Below are positions 10,721 through 20,556 of a stretch of 64,000 bases of DNA, one piece after another. The translations under genes were made by a program, and so were the position numbers. Numbering within the stretch: the stretch's first letter is position 1; the number at the start of each line of letters is the position of its first letter. The DNA comes from Acetobacteraceae bacterium (GTDB taxonomy: Bacteria; Pseudomonadota; Alphaproteobacteria; Acetobacterales; Acetobacteraceae), in assembly GCA_003164135.1 (NCBI GenBank), contig PLSD01000102.1, forward strand, positions 62,001 to 126,000. The letters are read 5' to 3'. Below the pieces are notes generated by a model, which searched no databases, was not told the origin of the DNA, and worked only from the letters and a program-made list of their open reading frames with translations.

Positions 10721-10917
10721 ATCATCCTCAATCTTATCCCAGCTCAACCTGTATCCGGTGCGCGGCGCCTCCGTCTACCAAGGGAATAAGAATTTTTGCA
10801 TGCGCCTCTGTCTTGCTTTCCACCGGACGGGTGGTGGACGCATTCAGCTCAACCGGGTACGGCAATCCCAACCGCGCTACCGTAGCGCAACATGAAACCG
10901 CCGTACTGGATTTAAGC

Positions 10918-11886
10918 ATGACCTCCGCCCACCCCCGCCCCATCCTCGCCACTCATAGCGGCAAGTTCCATTGCGACGAGGTGTTCGCCTACGCCGTATT
11001 GCGCCTGGCACTGGGACTAAGCGGGCCTGGAGTGGATCACACCCTGCTGCGGACGCGCAAGCCGAACCTCATCGAGACCGCGGATATCGTGTGGGATGTC
11101 GGCAGCATCTTCGACGCGGCGCTCAACCGGTTTGACCACCACCAGCGCGGCGCCCCGGTACGCCCGGACGAAACCCCCTTCTCGTCCGCGGGCCTCGTCT
11201 GGCAAGTCTACGGCGAGCGCGCCGTCACCGCACTACTGCCCCCCGGCGATTCCGCCCGGTTCGCCGCTTCCGTCGCCGCCGAGCTCGATACCAGCTTGGT
11301 CCGCCGCATCGACGAGATCGACAACGGCGTGTCGGCAACCGGCCCGATCAAACGCGACACACTTGGCCTGGCGACGCTCATCGGCGAATTCAACCCGACA
11401 TGGGACGATAGCGACGCAAACGGCCCGGCCGCCGGCGACGCCGCCTTCCTGGAAGCAACCGCGCTGGTAACCGCGACGCTGCGCCGCCGCGTTGACAATC
11501 TGCGCGCACGCCACGCCGCCGAAGCAGCCGTACTCGCCGCTCACCAGACCGGCGACGACCCGCGCCTCCTCGTCCTCGATACCGGCATGCCCTGGAAAAA
11601 CGCGGTTTTCTCGCATGATCTCCCCGTGCTTTTCACCGTCTCCCCCGCCTCCAACGGCAATTGGATGATCGACACCATGCCGCCGGAGCCCGGCTCCTTC
11701 GAACAGCGCCTCCCCCTGCCCGCAAGCTGGGCCGGTCTGCAGGCCGAAGACCTCGCCCAGGAAACCGGCGTCGCGGACGCTGTATTCGTGCATGTGCGCC
11801 GCTTCGTCGGGTCGGCAAAATCCCGCGCGGGCGCCATCGAACTGGCGCGCAAAGCACTCGCCACGGCAGAGCCAGTCAATAATTGA
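10918..11886 (+). CDS. MYG1-family (DHH-like) metal-dependent protein
   Basis: A 322-residue member of the MYG1/UPF0160 family. Family members in eukaryotes have been described as organelle-associated 3'-5' RNA exonucleases; bacterial members are poorly studied. Seen directly are the metal-binding start LATHSGKFHCDEVFAYAVLR, the aspartate in IVWDVGSIFD, and the DHH-like RFDHHQRGAP, all hallmarks of the family, with FSSAGLVWQVYG next. The frame is open upstream to 10654 over the pgm 5' end, but the family N-terminus begins at ATG 10918. The last 11 bases overlap the 3' end of tamB, which converges. Confidence 0.87.
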   Translation: MTSAHPRPILATHSGKFHCDEVFAYAVLRLALGLSGPGVDHTLLRTRKPNLIETADIVWDVGSIFDAALNRFDHHQRGAPVRPDETPFSSAGLVWQVYGERAVTALLPPGDSARFAASVAAELDTSLVRRIDEIDNGVSATGPIKRDTLGLATLIGEFNPTWDDSDANGPAAGDAAFLEATALVTATLRRRVDNLRARHAAEAAVLAAHQTGDDPRLLVLDTGMPWKNAVFSHDLPVLFTVSPASNGNWMIDTMPPEPGSFEQRLPLPASWAGLQAEDLAQETGVADAVFVHVRRFVGSAKSRAGAIELARKALATAEPVNN

Positions 11887-14800
11887 ACTGATACGTCAGC
11901 CCCACGCTGCTGCTGTTGCCGGTGCTGGAAGTACCCGTCGAGGTTTGCAGTTTCAGGCCTTTGTACAGATTAATCTCCACGGTCGCCTGCGTGCCCTGGC
12001 CGTTGGTTGCCTGTGTCGCACCGACATAAACCCCCGGCGCGACATAACGCCCAGCCGCCACCGAGGGTGGACCGCTGCCACTGCCACTCAGCGAGAGTTC
12101 GCTCAACCCCAGTGCGTTACGCACGGAATCCAGCGGATTGGGCAAGCCGCCACCTAATCCGGAAAGTTGCGCCAGGGCCGCCGCCAACGATGCTGTCTGG
12201 AAGGGTGAAAGGCTCGTAGTGCTTTGGCCAAACAGTAACCGCGCCAGAATTTCGTCCGAGGGCAAAGGCGGCGAACTGGTTAGCGTAATCTCCGGCTTGG
12301 CCGCCGTGCCGCCCACAATCAGCGTCGCGGTGGTATTATCCGCGGTCACGGCCGAGGCTTCGAGGTCCAACGTCGGCATGAAAGCGGCACCGTTGAAGCT
12401 TACGTTGCCTTTGGTGAATTGCAGGTTTTTCCCGGCGAGCGAGACATTACCCCGGATCAGCTCAAACCCACCCTCCGGGTCGGGCGCCGCCATTGTACCG
12501 GTGAGATGCACCCGGCCCCCGAGTTCGGCAAATATCCCGTCACCACGCACAAAAATCTGATTTTTCGCGGTCACCAGAAGATCGAGCAATACAGCCGGCA
12601 GCGGGGATGGCGGCGGCGGCAGCTTTTCACCGGCATTGATTATCGGAAGATCAGCAACACTTGGCGGCAGTGATTTAGGTATGTTGATATTGGCCTTACC
12701 GATGTTAACGGTTCCCGCCAGCGCCATCTGGCCACGCAGTGCTCCCTTTAGCGTCAGCGCGGCATCAAGGTTTCCGGAGAAAATATCCGAGGAGATGGGA
12801 GTCGCATTGGCGGCGTCCAACGCGATATCAAGCGGGAAACCAGGCGTTCCCAGATCAATGGTGCCATGCCCTGTTATGCGCCCGTCCCCGGCCGTGGCCT
12901 GAAAGCTCTGCAAGGTAATCATTGGTCCCGCCGCTTGCATGCGGGCCGTCATATGGGTGAGGTTCAGCCCGTTGCCGATATCCTGGACGCTGCCATCGTC
13001 CAGGGTTGCGTCACCATCGACGCGCGGCGCCACGGTGGTGCCGGTCACCATCACATCCGCCGTCACCAGCCCGCGCACCTCGGTTTCATTTCCCGCCACA
13101 AACAGATCGAGCAGCCGCAGATCCGTGCGCCCGGTTACGTGCAGGTTCAACGGGCCATCCGCGCTCAGCGGCACCAGCCCCGCGGCGGTGAGTGCCACAT
13201 CCTGCCCGGCAGTCAGTGTCGCATTCACGTTCGCGGCTTTGCCGGAAACCTCGGCGCTACCGGTCAAATCCGCCGCCGGCATGGCGCTGGCTGGGCCGGA
13301 TCGCAGTTTAATGTTTTGCGCATTCAGCGTAATATTCCCGATCGGAGCGCCCAGGGTGCCGGTCAGTGCCGCGCTGGCGGAAAGCGTTCCCGTCATATCG
13401 AGTTTCGGCGCGAACAGCACGGCCAGGCTTGCGGGCAGGTTCTGCACCGTCAGGGTTGCCTTGAGCTCCGGCGCAAGCGTGCCATCCAGCCCGATCCGCC
13501 CGCCATTCAGACCCAGCGCCAAATGCCGCACGGTAATAGCAGGCCGAGTCAAAATCTGCGCCGGACCTTGCAGTACGGCGTCAACCTGCCGCCAGGAGGC
13601 ACTGAACGATGAAACCGTGGCGGCCCGTGTCTCAAGGTTAACCACACCGGCCAACGCCATCCGCGCCGGCGCCGAGCTCAACCGGTCCGCCGAGCCCTGC
13701 ACGCGCACGGCCAGCGCATTGGCCGGCCCGTTGGCGCTGAGCGTGGCATTCACCGCGCCGGGCGACGGTCCTGCCACCAGGTTTTTCGCCGTAACGTCCA
13801 GTTTGAAAATATTTTTGCCCGAATAGGCAAAACTTCCCGCCAGACTGCCCTGTAACGGCACCGGGGAAAACCGCGCAAAATCGCCCAACCGCCCGACCAT
13901 GAAGTTCGCCGTGCCGGTGGGCACCGTGGCACCGGGGGCCAGAACGAGGTCCGCCTGCGCCTTCAACGAGCGCCATAAAGCCTTGTTGATCGTGAGCGTC
14001 GCAGCACCATTCACATCACGCGACAAGGCAGCGTCGAGCTGGAGCGGAGAATGCTCGAACTCGCCGGAGCCGGTAAGCGTGCCCACGGGCGCCAGCGGCA
14101 AATGCTGTGCGCCGATAACTATACTGAACGGAGCTGAGGGGATCGCCTTCTCAGCCACGCTGCCGGTCAACAGCGCTTGCACGGCAAAGTCCCCCGGCAT
14201 GCCGGTGATGTTGCCGCTCCCGGTTACATCACCGGAAGTTCCGGGCAAGAATGCACCCAGGCGGTGGAGCGAAATCTGCGTCCGCAGGTTCATACCCGCT
14301 GGCGCCACGCTGCCACTGGCTGAAGCCTCGAATGCCGCGCCGGAAACCTCAAAATTCTGGATCGTGAATACCTGGCGGCGCACATTCGCCAGCAGTTCAA
14401 AATGCCCCGCCGGGCCGACCAATTTCTCAAGTCCGTAGGGGCCGGCCGTCAACGCGGCATCGCCGGAGAGCGCCAGTGTGCTGCCACCATCCGGCTGCAT
14501 CGCAATGACAAGATGCAGGCTCGTGCTGCCCGCCAGATTATTTCCCGCCATGGCACCGAAGGGAGCAAGGGCTGGAACGTTCAGCACCACATCAGCCTTG
14601 GGACTATCCGGGTTAAGGCCAAGCGTGCCGTTGCCATTCAAGTGCGCCGCGCCCAACGCCATGTTGAAATTCAACGCAGCAGCGTCGCGCGGCCCAGCCA
14701 GCGTAATATCCAGGGTAAGCGGCTGATGCACCAACGGCCCGGCAAAATGCCCCAACGGGCCATCCGGCGGCTCGGCGGCATGCAGTTGCATGGAGACCGT

Positions 14801-15376
14801 TCGCGGGTCGATCCCCGCATTCAGGGAATAGCCCGCGCCACCATTCAGTGCCGTGGCATTCAGCGTGATACTTCCATGCGTCACATTGCGGAAATGCATC
14901 GCGCCGGTAACGTTCAGCGAGGTGTTTTCCCCCGCGAACGCGGCCCCGAGGTTCAGCGCGGGGATCGCCACCCGGGCAACGTCGATCCGCAATCCTTGCA
15001 GTACTCCCCAGGAATTTTTCGATTGCGTACCCGCAACCGGCTGGCGTGGAATGTCGAGCGATGCCGCCGTCAGCGATGTCACGTCGATACCGCCGCGCAG
15101 GAGCGCAAGCGGTTGCCAGCGCAGCTCCAAACTCTGCCCACTCAGCCACACGCCGCCGCTGTCGGCAAGGCTGAGCGAGGCCAGTTTTATATCCGCCGGA
15201 AAATGCCCCGCGAGCCCCGCGACACTCACCTGCGGTGCAAAAAAGTGATTAATTTCCCGCTCCGCAAACGCTCTCCCCGCGCCAGTGTTCAGGGCAATAA
15301 CAAGCCCCCCCACGGCAAGCAGCATGAGCAGCAAAACCGTAATCAGCACGCCCAGGAAGATACGGAACAGGCGCAT
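11876..15376 (-). CDS. tamB: Translocation and assembly module protein TamB
   Basis: Inner-membrane-anchored periplasm-spanning protein that works with TamA; TamB-like proteins bridge the envelope and are implicated in outer-membrane protein insertion and phospholipid transport. The 1166-residue chain starts with one hydrophobic anchor (LGVLITVLLLMLLAVGGLVI), followed by a very long beta-rich AsmA/TamB-like repeat body. The C-terminal DUF490 region ends in aromatic VGLTYQFNY. ATG at 15376 overlaps the tamA stop (TGATG); a TTG one codon upstream is possible. The order tamA-tamB in one transcript is the classical arrangement. The 3' end overlaps the convergent MYG1 gene by 11 bases. Confidence 0.93.
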   Translation of the reverse strand: MRLFRIFLGVLITVLLLMLLAVGGLVIALNTGAGRAFAEREINHFFAPQVSVAGLAGHFPADIKLASLSLADSGGVWLSGQSLELRWQPLALLRGGIDVTSLTAASLDIPRQPVAGTQSKNSWGVLQGLRIDVARVAIPALNLGAAFAGENTSLNVTGAMHFRNVTHGSITLNATALNGGAGYSLNAGIDPRTVSMQLHAAEPPDGPLGHFAGPLVHQPLTLDITLAGPRDAAALNFNMALGAAHLNGNGTLGLNPDSPKADVVLNVPALAPFGAMAGNNLAGSTSLHLVIAMQPDGGSTLALSGDAALTAGPYGLEKLVGPAGHFELLANVRRQVFTIQNFEVSGAAFEASASGSVAPAGMNLRTQISLHRLGAFLPGTSGDVTGSGNITGMPGDFAVQALLTGSVAEKAIPSAPFSIVIGAQHLPLAPVGTLTGSGEFEHSPLQLDAALSRDVNGAATLTINKALWRSLKAQADLVLAPGATVPTGTANFMVGRLGDFARFSPVPLQGSLAGSFAYSGKNIFKLDVTAKNLVAGPSPGAVNATLSANGPANALAVRVQGSADRLSSAPARMALAGVVNLETRAATVSSFSASWRQVDAVLQGPAQILTRPAITVRHLALGLNGGRIGLDGTLAPELKATLTVQNLPASLAVLFAPKLDMTGTLSASAALTGTLGAPIGNITLNAQNIKLRSGPASAMPAADLTGSAEVSGKAANVNATLTAGQDVALTAAGLVPLSADGPLNLHVTGRTDLRLLDLFVAGNETEVRGLVTADVMVTGTTVAPRVDGDATLDDGSVQDIGNGLNLTHMTARMQAAGPMITLQSFQATAGDGRITGHGTIDLGTPGFPLDIALDAANATPISSDIFSGNLDAALTLKGALRGQMALAGTVNIGKANINIPKSLPPSVADLPIINAGEKLPPPPSPLPAVLLDLLVTAKNQIFVRGDGIFAELGGRVHLTGTMAAPDPEGGFELIRGNVSLAGKNLQFTKGNVSFNGAAFMPTLDLEASAVTADNTTATLIVGGTAAKPEITLTSSPPLPSDEILARLLFGQSTTSLSPFQTASLAAALAQLSGLGGGLPNPLDSVRNALGLSELSLSGSGSGPPSVAAGRYVAPGVYVGATQATNGQGTQATVEINLYKGLKLQTSTGTSSTGNSSSVGLTYQFNY

Positions 15377-17196
15377 CAAAAATTCTCGCCGAGGCCAACA
15401 TACAGCGCAAACGCACCGCTGCCCGCAACCCGCGTGAGCGGAAACCCCACATCCAGCCGGATCGGCCCGATGCTGGTGTAATAACGCACCCCCAGGCCCG
15501 CGCCGGCTCTAAGCGTCCCGCCAAACGGCCGGCTCGTGGTATTCACCTGGCCAACATCCACAAACGGCACAACCCCAAAATTCGCGCCTATTCGCTGGCG
15601 GAACTCAAGCGTCGCCGCATCCATCGCCAGCCCGCCCTGCGGCTTGTCGTCGGGAAACAACGGCCCGATCGTCTGATAGGTATAACCGCGAACCGTCCCC
15701 GAACCACCGGCATAAAACCGCTGGTCCGGCGGAAGTTGGAACACCGAAGCCCCCTGGATACTCCCCACCTGCCCGCGCAGCGCCACAATACCTCGCCCGC
15801 CATACTCCACCGGAATATAGGTGGCCGCCGAAGCATACACGATGAGAAATGCCTTGCCCTCACCCACCGTCGGCAGGCTCGGCGTCAGGGTCACGCTGGC
15901 TTTCACGCCATGGACCGGCTCCAGCAGATTGTTCGCCGTATCATAAGCCAGGGTAACGGGAGCTTGCAGCAGTGCATAGTCGCGGCTGACTCCCTCCTGC
16001 TGCACCCGCTCATGGGTGAATGCCAAACCGTAGGTGAGGCTGATCTTCGGGGTTAGAGGAAGGGAGAGCGTGACACCCGCCAAGAGCGCGGTACGGCTAT
16101 AGGCGGTAAGGGATTCATTCAGCCCTTCCAGTGAGACACTGAGCGTCTGGCCCCGGACACCGTAATCGGGCTTGGCAAAAACGCCCTTCAGGTCATACCC
16201 CGGCTGGTTGGTGCCGGTCCCGCCCAGCCCGTTCCCCGCCGCCGTAAAGGTCAGCCTCTCGGCATGCGCAAACACATCACGGTCCTCCCAGGAGGTACCC
16301 AGCGTAAACCCGGTATCAGTCGCGTAGGCGGCACTGATAGTAACGGCATGGCGTTTTTCGGGCACAACACGGAACACAATCGGCACCCCGCCATCCGCCG
16401 TGGCGTGGTCCGGGGGCACCGGCGTAACTGAGGCGAAAACGCCCAGCTCCAGCAACGAATCCCGCGCCTGCATCAGGGCCGTGTCAGAATATCGCTGCCC
16501 TGGTTTAAGCGCGATATACGCCCGCAAAAAATCCGCATTGGTGCGCGTGAGGCCCTGAAAACTGACCGGCCCGACATTCACCCGCGGGCCGGGGTCCACC
16601 GTATAAGTCACATCCAGCCGGCTCACCGCGGGCTGCGCCACGGCCAGAGGCTGGCTGACCTGGGCAAAAGCATACCCCGCATTGTGCAAAGCGCTGCGCA
16701 ACGCTGGCGTCGCCGCCAGGATCGGCGCCGCCAGCGCCGGCTGCCCCGGCTTCACAATTACCGGCGGGACGAAACCCGCCGGCAGGCCAGGCACCTCCAC
16801 CCGCCCCAGCAGAAACACTGCCCCCGGGTGCGTGATAACCTGCACTGCCACGGTCTTGCCCGCCGGCACCTGGGTCAGCATGTCCAGCAATGCCGGGTCA
16901 TTCAGCGCGTCACCTCCGATGGTGATCTCCACGCTGCCCGCATCATACCCCAGGCTGTGCAGCACCACGGTGAATTGCCGCACATCCCGCCGCGCCCGGC
17001 CGATTAACGCAAACGGCCCAGCGGGGAGTGTTTTTTGCACCGCGACAAGCGAGGACGTTTGCCGCAGCAGGCTATCCAGCGCGGCATCGCCGCTCGGCGT
17101 AAAATTAACCGTATAGGAGACCGTATCGGCGGCAAATGCCACCGAGCCCATGAGGACAGCCAAGCTAGCCAAGCAAAACATCTTCCAGCGCCGCAT
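15376..17196 (-). CDS. tamA: Outer-membrane assembly factor TamA (BamA/Omp85 family)
   Basis: Outer-membrane beta-barrel partner of TamB. The 606 residues start with a signal peptide (RRWKMFCLASLAVLMGSVAF, then A|AD). POTRA-type domains follow over about residues 25-260 (for example GPVSFQGLTRTNADFLRAYI). The C-terminal half is the 16-strand barrel, with the Omp85 motifs RFYAGGSGTVRGY (the (V/I)RG(Y/F) lock) and GLGVRYYTSIGPIRLDVGFP before the final aromatic ENF. The frame is open to 17262, but the signal peptide fits a start at ATG 17196. No strong ribosome-binding site decides it. The stop overlaps tamB. Confidence 0.92.
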   Translation of the reverse strand: MRRWKMFCLASLAVLMGSVAFAADTVSYTVNFTPSGDAALDSLLRQTSSLVAVQKTLPAGPFALIGRARRDVRQFTVVLHSLGYDAGSVEITIGGDALNDPALLDMLTQVPAGKTVAVQVITHPGAVFLLGRVEVPGLPAGFVPPVIVKPGQPALAAPILAATPALRSALHNAGYAFAQVSQPLAVAQPAVSRLDVTYTVDPGPRVNVGPVSFQGLTRTNADFLRAYIALKPGQRYSDTALMQARDSLLELGVFASVTPVPPDHATADGGVPIVFRVVPEKRHAVTISAAYATDTGFTLGTSWEDRDVFAHAERLTFTAAGNGLGGTGTNQPGYDLKGVFAKPDYGVRGQTLSVSLEGLNESLTAYSRTALLAGVTLSLPLTPKISLTYGLAFTHERVQQEGVSRDYALLQAPVTLAYDTANNLLEPVHGVKASVTLTPSLPTVGEGKAFLIVYASAATYIPVEYGGRGIVALRGQVGSIQGASVFQLPPDQRFYAGGSGTVRGYTYQTIGPLFPDDKPQGGLAMDAATLEFRQRIGANFGVVPFVDVGQVNTTSRPFGGTLRAGAGLGVRYYTSIGPIRLDVGFPLTRVAGSGAFALYVGLGENF

Positions 17197-17288
17197 GATG
17201 CGACGTTGCCACGCCCACGCCCGCAGGCCAAGGCAACGACCTGGTAGTGCTGAGCGTGCCACCCGCGAGCGTGGTTAGGAACGCGACC

Positions 17289-17717
17289 TCAACCCGGCGG
17301 CTTTTCGGCGCCGCCGCCGCCCAGGGCTTCGTTCAATTTGGCATGGAGTTCCCGGTGCAGCTGGTGGAGTTCCTTCATCAGGATTTGCATGTCTTTTACG
17401 GTTTCCATCACCGCGTCGTGTTGTTCCTTGGCCAGTTTGTCGGAGGAGCGTGCCGCCAGGATGGTTCCCACCCCGAGCAACGGCAGGGCGATGAGCTGCA
17501 GCACGCCGGAGCTGGCGTATTGCACGAAGGGCATCGCGGCCGGCCATTTCAGCGGCAGCAACGAAAAGACCAAGCAAAACCAGAAGAACCCCATGGTGGC
17601 GAATATCTGGTTGGAGCGGATGGCGATCTGGTCGTTAAGTTTGGAGATTTTATCGAGCGGGAGTTTTTGGATGATCTCGGGCGGTTTCACGACTGTCTCC
17701 TGATTGATTTTGTTCAC
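17289..17717 (-). CDS. Hypothetical membrane protein with two transmembrane segments and a C-terminal coiled coil
   Basis: 142 residues with no family I can name with certainty. A charged N-terminal stretch (PPEIIQKLPLDKISKLNDQ) precedes two hydrophobic segments (MGFFWFCLVFSLLPL around residue 43, and VLQLIALPLLGVGTIL around 72). A polar helical tail with heptad character follows (KEQHDAVMETVKDMQILMKE). The layout recalls the small low-affinity DUF1003-type membrane proteins, but the hallmark residues are not clear. Its neighbour upstream on the same strand is another small membrane protein, so the two may be cotranscribed. Confidence 0.6.
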   Translation of the reverse strand: MNKINQETVVKPPEIIQKLPLDKISKLNDQIAIRSNQIFATMGFFWFCLVFSLLPLKWPAAMPFVQYASSGVLQLIALPLLGVGTILAARSSDKLAKEQHDAVMETVKDMQILMKELHQLHRELHAKLNEALGGGGAEKPPG

Positions 17718-17822
17718 AAACCATAATCAGGCGAGTCGCTTGCAATCAATTAGCCTCCAATTGCCGGAGGTTACGCGTTTTGCGCGACAACCGAAGGCTT
17801 GGATCAGCCTCCCAATCAAAAG

Positions 17823-18341
17823 CTACCTTACGGGCACCGGGATCGGGGTGAAGACCACGGCGCGCCGTTCCACCGGCGGTGGCGGACGGCGGCAGCAGAT
17901 AATCCAATAGGGCAGCACCACCAGAAAGGTCCAGGCGAAGTTCAGCGCCAGTTCCTGATGGCCTTCCACCGGTAGCTGGAAGGGAAATGCCGCCAGGTCG
18001 AGCAGCCAGAGCGTGCGCCACAACAAGCCCGTTACGCGCGCCGCCGGCATGAACGCCTGGGACTTCGGCTCGCGGGCTTCATGCGCGCGGATTTGCAGGA
18101 AGGTGGCGAACACCATGATACCGAGGCAGAGCGTGTCCTGGTAAAAATCCGAGCCGAGGAGCTTGTCGAACCGGTGCACCCAGATCACCCCCACCCCGGC
18201 GCCGAGCACGGCAACCACTTTCGCCACCGTATACAACGGGATGGCAAACATCTGCGAGGCCAAGTTGATACCCGGCTGCAACGCGCGGTCGATAATGAAG
18301 TCGTCAACCGCCTTGGCGATGGTGATAAGCTTGCTGGCCAA
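17823..18341 (-). CDS. Hypothetical multi-pass membrane protein
   Basis: 172 residues with three or four hydrophobic segments (IPLYTVAKVVAVLGAGVGVI, DTLCLGIMVFATFLQI, and LALNFAWTFLVVLPYWIICC). It ends in a short proline/arginine-rich tail (CCRRPPPPVERR). I do not recognise a family. It lies 21 bases downstream of the nagA-murQ stop on the same strand, so it may be read from that transcript. Its 5' neighbour concerns cell-wall recycling, but this alone does not assign a role. Confidence 0.6.
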   Translation of the reverse strand: MASKLITIAKAVDDFIIDRALQPGINLASQMFAIPLYTVAKVVAVLGAGVGVIWVHRFDKLLGSDFYQDTLCLGIMVFATFLQIRAHEAREPKSQAFMPAARVTGLLWRTLWLLDLAAFPFQLPVEGHQELALNFAWTFLVVLPYWIICCRRPPPPVERRAVVFTPIPVPVR

Positions 18342-18362
18342 TATTACGCCTCGTCTCCAATC

Positions 18363-20381
18363 CTATTCTTCCGCGTTCAGCGCCCGCCGTAAAGAAGAAT
18401 CTGCCGCCGCCAGCTTTTGTGCCGCCTCCTCCGCCGATAACTGGCGCAGCAGCATCAGCACGGCGATTTTTACATGGTTATGGCATTGCTCCAGCGCAAC
18501 ACGGGCGGCGGGTTCGGCGGCGCCGGTAATGTCCATGGTCATGCGCAGCGCGCGGCGGCGCAGTTTGTCGTTGGTGGCGCGCATATCCACCATGTACGGG
18601 CCAAATACCTTGCCCTGGCGCAGCATTACGGTGGAGGAGAGCGTATTCAGCGCAATTTTCTGCGTGGTCCCAGCCGAAAGCCGCGTCGACCCAGCGATTA
18701 CCTCCGGCCCGGAGGCAATCTGCACCGCAATCTCCGCCGCCGCGGCCAGCGGGCAGCCGGGATTATTCACAATCGCCCCGGTCAGCGCCCCCAGGCCGCG
18801 CGCATAACGCACCGCCGCCAGCGTAAACGGCGTGGTGCCGGAAGCCGCGATACCGACCAGCGCATCGGCGGCGGTAAACCGCTCCGCCTGCAACGCGGCA
18901 ACCGCGGCCTGGGTATCATCCTCCGCCCCTTCCGCCGCCTGAATAAACGCCTCCGCCCCCCCGGCCAGCAGCGGGATGATAACGCCCGGCGGCACGCCAA
19001 AAGTCGGCCCGCACTCCACCGCATCCAGCAGCCCCAGCCGCCCGGAGGTCCCCGCGCCCACGTAAAACAACCGCCCGCCGGCTTGCAGCCTTGCCGCCAC
19101 CCCATCAGCCAGCGCCGCCAGCGCCGGGGCCACGGCACTCAAGGCCATCTGCGCCGCCGCCTCCTGCGCCAAAAACGCCTGCACAATTTCCAGCGTCGGC
19201 CGCTCGTCGAGGTCAGCCAAATCCACCCGCGCCGTCTCGGTCCCGGGCGGCCTGTACGGCAGGGGCACGGCGGCCCCAGCCGTCCACACCCGCTGCACCG
19301 AAAAATCATCGCCCCACCAAACCAAATCCGCCCGCGCGCCCGGCACGATCCGCCCCCGGTCCGCCAGCTCCAACGCCTCGGCCGGGCGAGAGGTGGCCGC
19401 CGCCAACGCCGTTTCCGGCGCCACGCCATAGGCAACCAGCCGCCGCACGCCCTCATCCAGCGTAATCCCTGCCCCGGCGAGCGTGCCGTCCGCGCGTAGC
19501 CCTACGCCCCGCGCCCCCAAAGTCACCGCGGACCCGCCAAATTCCTGCGTCACCCCCAACTCCAACCCGGCGATCACAATGGAATCAGTCACCGCAATCG
19601 CCCGCGGACACCCGGCAAACGCCAGTTGCAGCAGCATCGGGTCCACATGCACGCCATCGGCGATCAAACACGGAAACAGCCGCCTATCGCTCAACGCCAC
19701 CCCCGGCGCACCGGGCGCGCGGTGGCTCATCGGCGATTGCGCATTAAAAACATGCGTCACCATGCGCGCCCCCGCATCCACCCCGGCGGTCATCTGTGCC
19801 GCCGTGGCATCCGTATGGCCCAGCGAAACCACGACCCCCGCCGCCGCCAGCCGCTTGATCGCCTGGATCGCCCCCGGCAGTTCCGGCGCCAGGGTGACCA
19901 GCCGCAGCACCGCGCGCATATCCTCATCCGCCAGCAACTCATCCAGCGCCACCGCATCGGGCAGCCGCAGCCATTCCGCCGGATGCGCCCCGCGCCGCCC
20001 CGGCGCCAGGAACGGCCCCTCCAGATGCAGCCCGAGAATCGCCCCATGCCGCGCCATGGCCGCCGCCACATTCACGGCGGCCGCCCGCAAATCTCTAAAC
20101 GGCGCCGTAATCACCGTCGGCAGCACCGAGGTCACCCCCCGCGCCGCCAGTTTTCCAACGTAATCATCCCACTGCGCCGGGCTCGCCGTGGCGCAATCCA
20201 CACCAAAAGCGCCGTTATTCTGCAGGTCGATCAGTCCTGGGCTCAAAAACCCATGCGTGAGGCGAATATCAGCCTCCACCTGCCCCGATAATATTCTTAC
20301 GACCCGCCCATCCCGGATTTCCACGGCGCCAGGGCCGCTAAACGCACCATCGGTAAATATGTTTGGCGCGGAGATGATCAT
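18363..20381 (-). CDS. Fused N-acetylglucosamine-6-phosphate deacetylase (NagA) and N-acetylmuramic acid 6-phosphate etherase (MurQ)
   Basis: One uninterrupted 672-residue frame joins two normally separate enzymes. Residues about 1-380 are NagA, with LSPGLIDLQNNGAFGVD, the zinc glutamate in LHLEGPFLAPG, histidines in SLGHTDAT and THVFNAQSPMSHR, and the catalytic aspartate in VTDS. Residues about 385-672 are MurQ, with SIS-domain motifs FYVGAGTSGRLGLLDAVECG (including the catalytic glutamate position), ASGTTPFTLAA and RLSAGTTQKIALNTLS. MurQ turns MurNAc-6-phosphate into GlcNAc-6-phosphate plus lactate, and NagA deacetylates that product, so the fusion holds consecutive steps of peptidoglycan recycling. 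ATG at 20381 is preferred over TTG at 20393. It starts 16 bases behind tRNA-Thr, with no room for its own promoter. Confidence 0.93.
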   Translation of the reverse strand: MIISAPNIFTDGAFSGPGAVEIRDGRVVRILSGQVEADIRLTHGFLSPGLIDLQNNGAFGVDCATASPAQWDDYVGKLAARGVTSVLPTVITAPFRDLRAAAVNVAAAMARHGAILGLHLEGPFLAPGRRGAHPAEWLRLPDAVALDELLADEDMRAVLRLVTLAPELPGAIQAIKRLAAAGVVVSLGHTDATAAQMTAGVDAGARMVTHVFNAQSPMSHRAPGAPGVALSDRRLFPCLIADGVHVDPMLLQLAFAGCPRAIAVTDSIVIAGLELGVTQEFGGSAVTLGARGVGLRADGTLAGAGITLDEGVRRLVAYGVAPETALAAATSRPAEALELADRGRIVPGARADLVWWGDDFSVQRVWTAGAAVPLPYRPPGTETARVDLADLDERPTLEIVQAFLAQEAAAQMALSAVAPALAALADGVAARLQAGGRLFYVGAGTSGRLGLLDAVECGPTFGVPPGVIIPLLAGGAEAFIQAAEGAEDDTQAAVAALQAERFTAADALVGIAASGTTPFTLAAVRYARGLGALTGAIVNNPGCPLAAAAEIAVQIASGPEVIAGSTRLSAGTTQKIALNTLSSTVMLRQGKVFGPYMVDMRATNDKLRRRALRMTMDITGAAEPAARVALEQCHNHVKIAVLMLLRQLSAEEAAQKLAAADSSLRRALNAEE

Positions 20382-20397
20382 ATGAGCCCACAAAAGC

Positions 20398-20472
20398 TGG
20401 TGCCGGGTGAGGGATTTGAACCCCCGACCTTCGGTTTACAAAACCGCTGCACTACCACTGTGCTAACCCGGC
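20398..20472 (-). tRNA. tRNA-Thr (anticodon TGT)
   Basis: Read on the minus strand this is a complete cloverleaf of 75 bases with encoded CCA. The acceptor arm GCCGGGT pairs with ACCCGGC, and the D arm GCACAGTGGTAGTGC and the TTCAAAT T-loop are present. The seven-base anticodon loop is TTTGTAA, giving anticodon TGT (threonine ACA). The outermost anticodon-stem pair is G-A, as in other tRNA-Thr. The downstream nagA-murQ frame begins 16 bases after the CCA on the same strand. Confidence 0.95.
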
Positions 20473-20556
20473 GCGGGGTGACCCTTACCATAAACCTTCG
20501 TTCCTTCCACCCCTTGATCCCGGAGCAAACCCCGGTCTATACCCCCCTCCAGCGAA

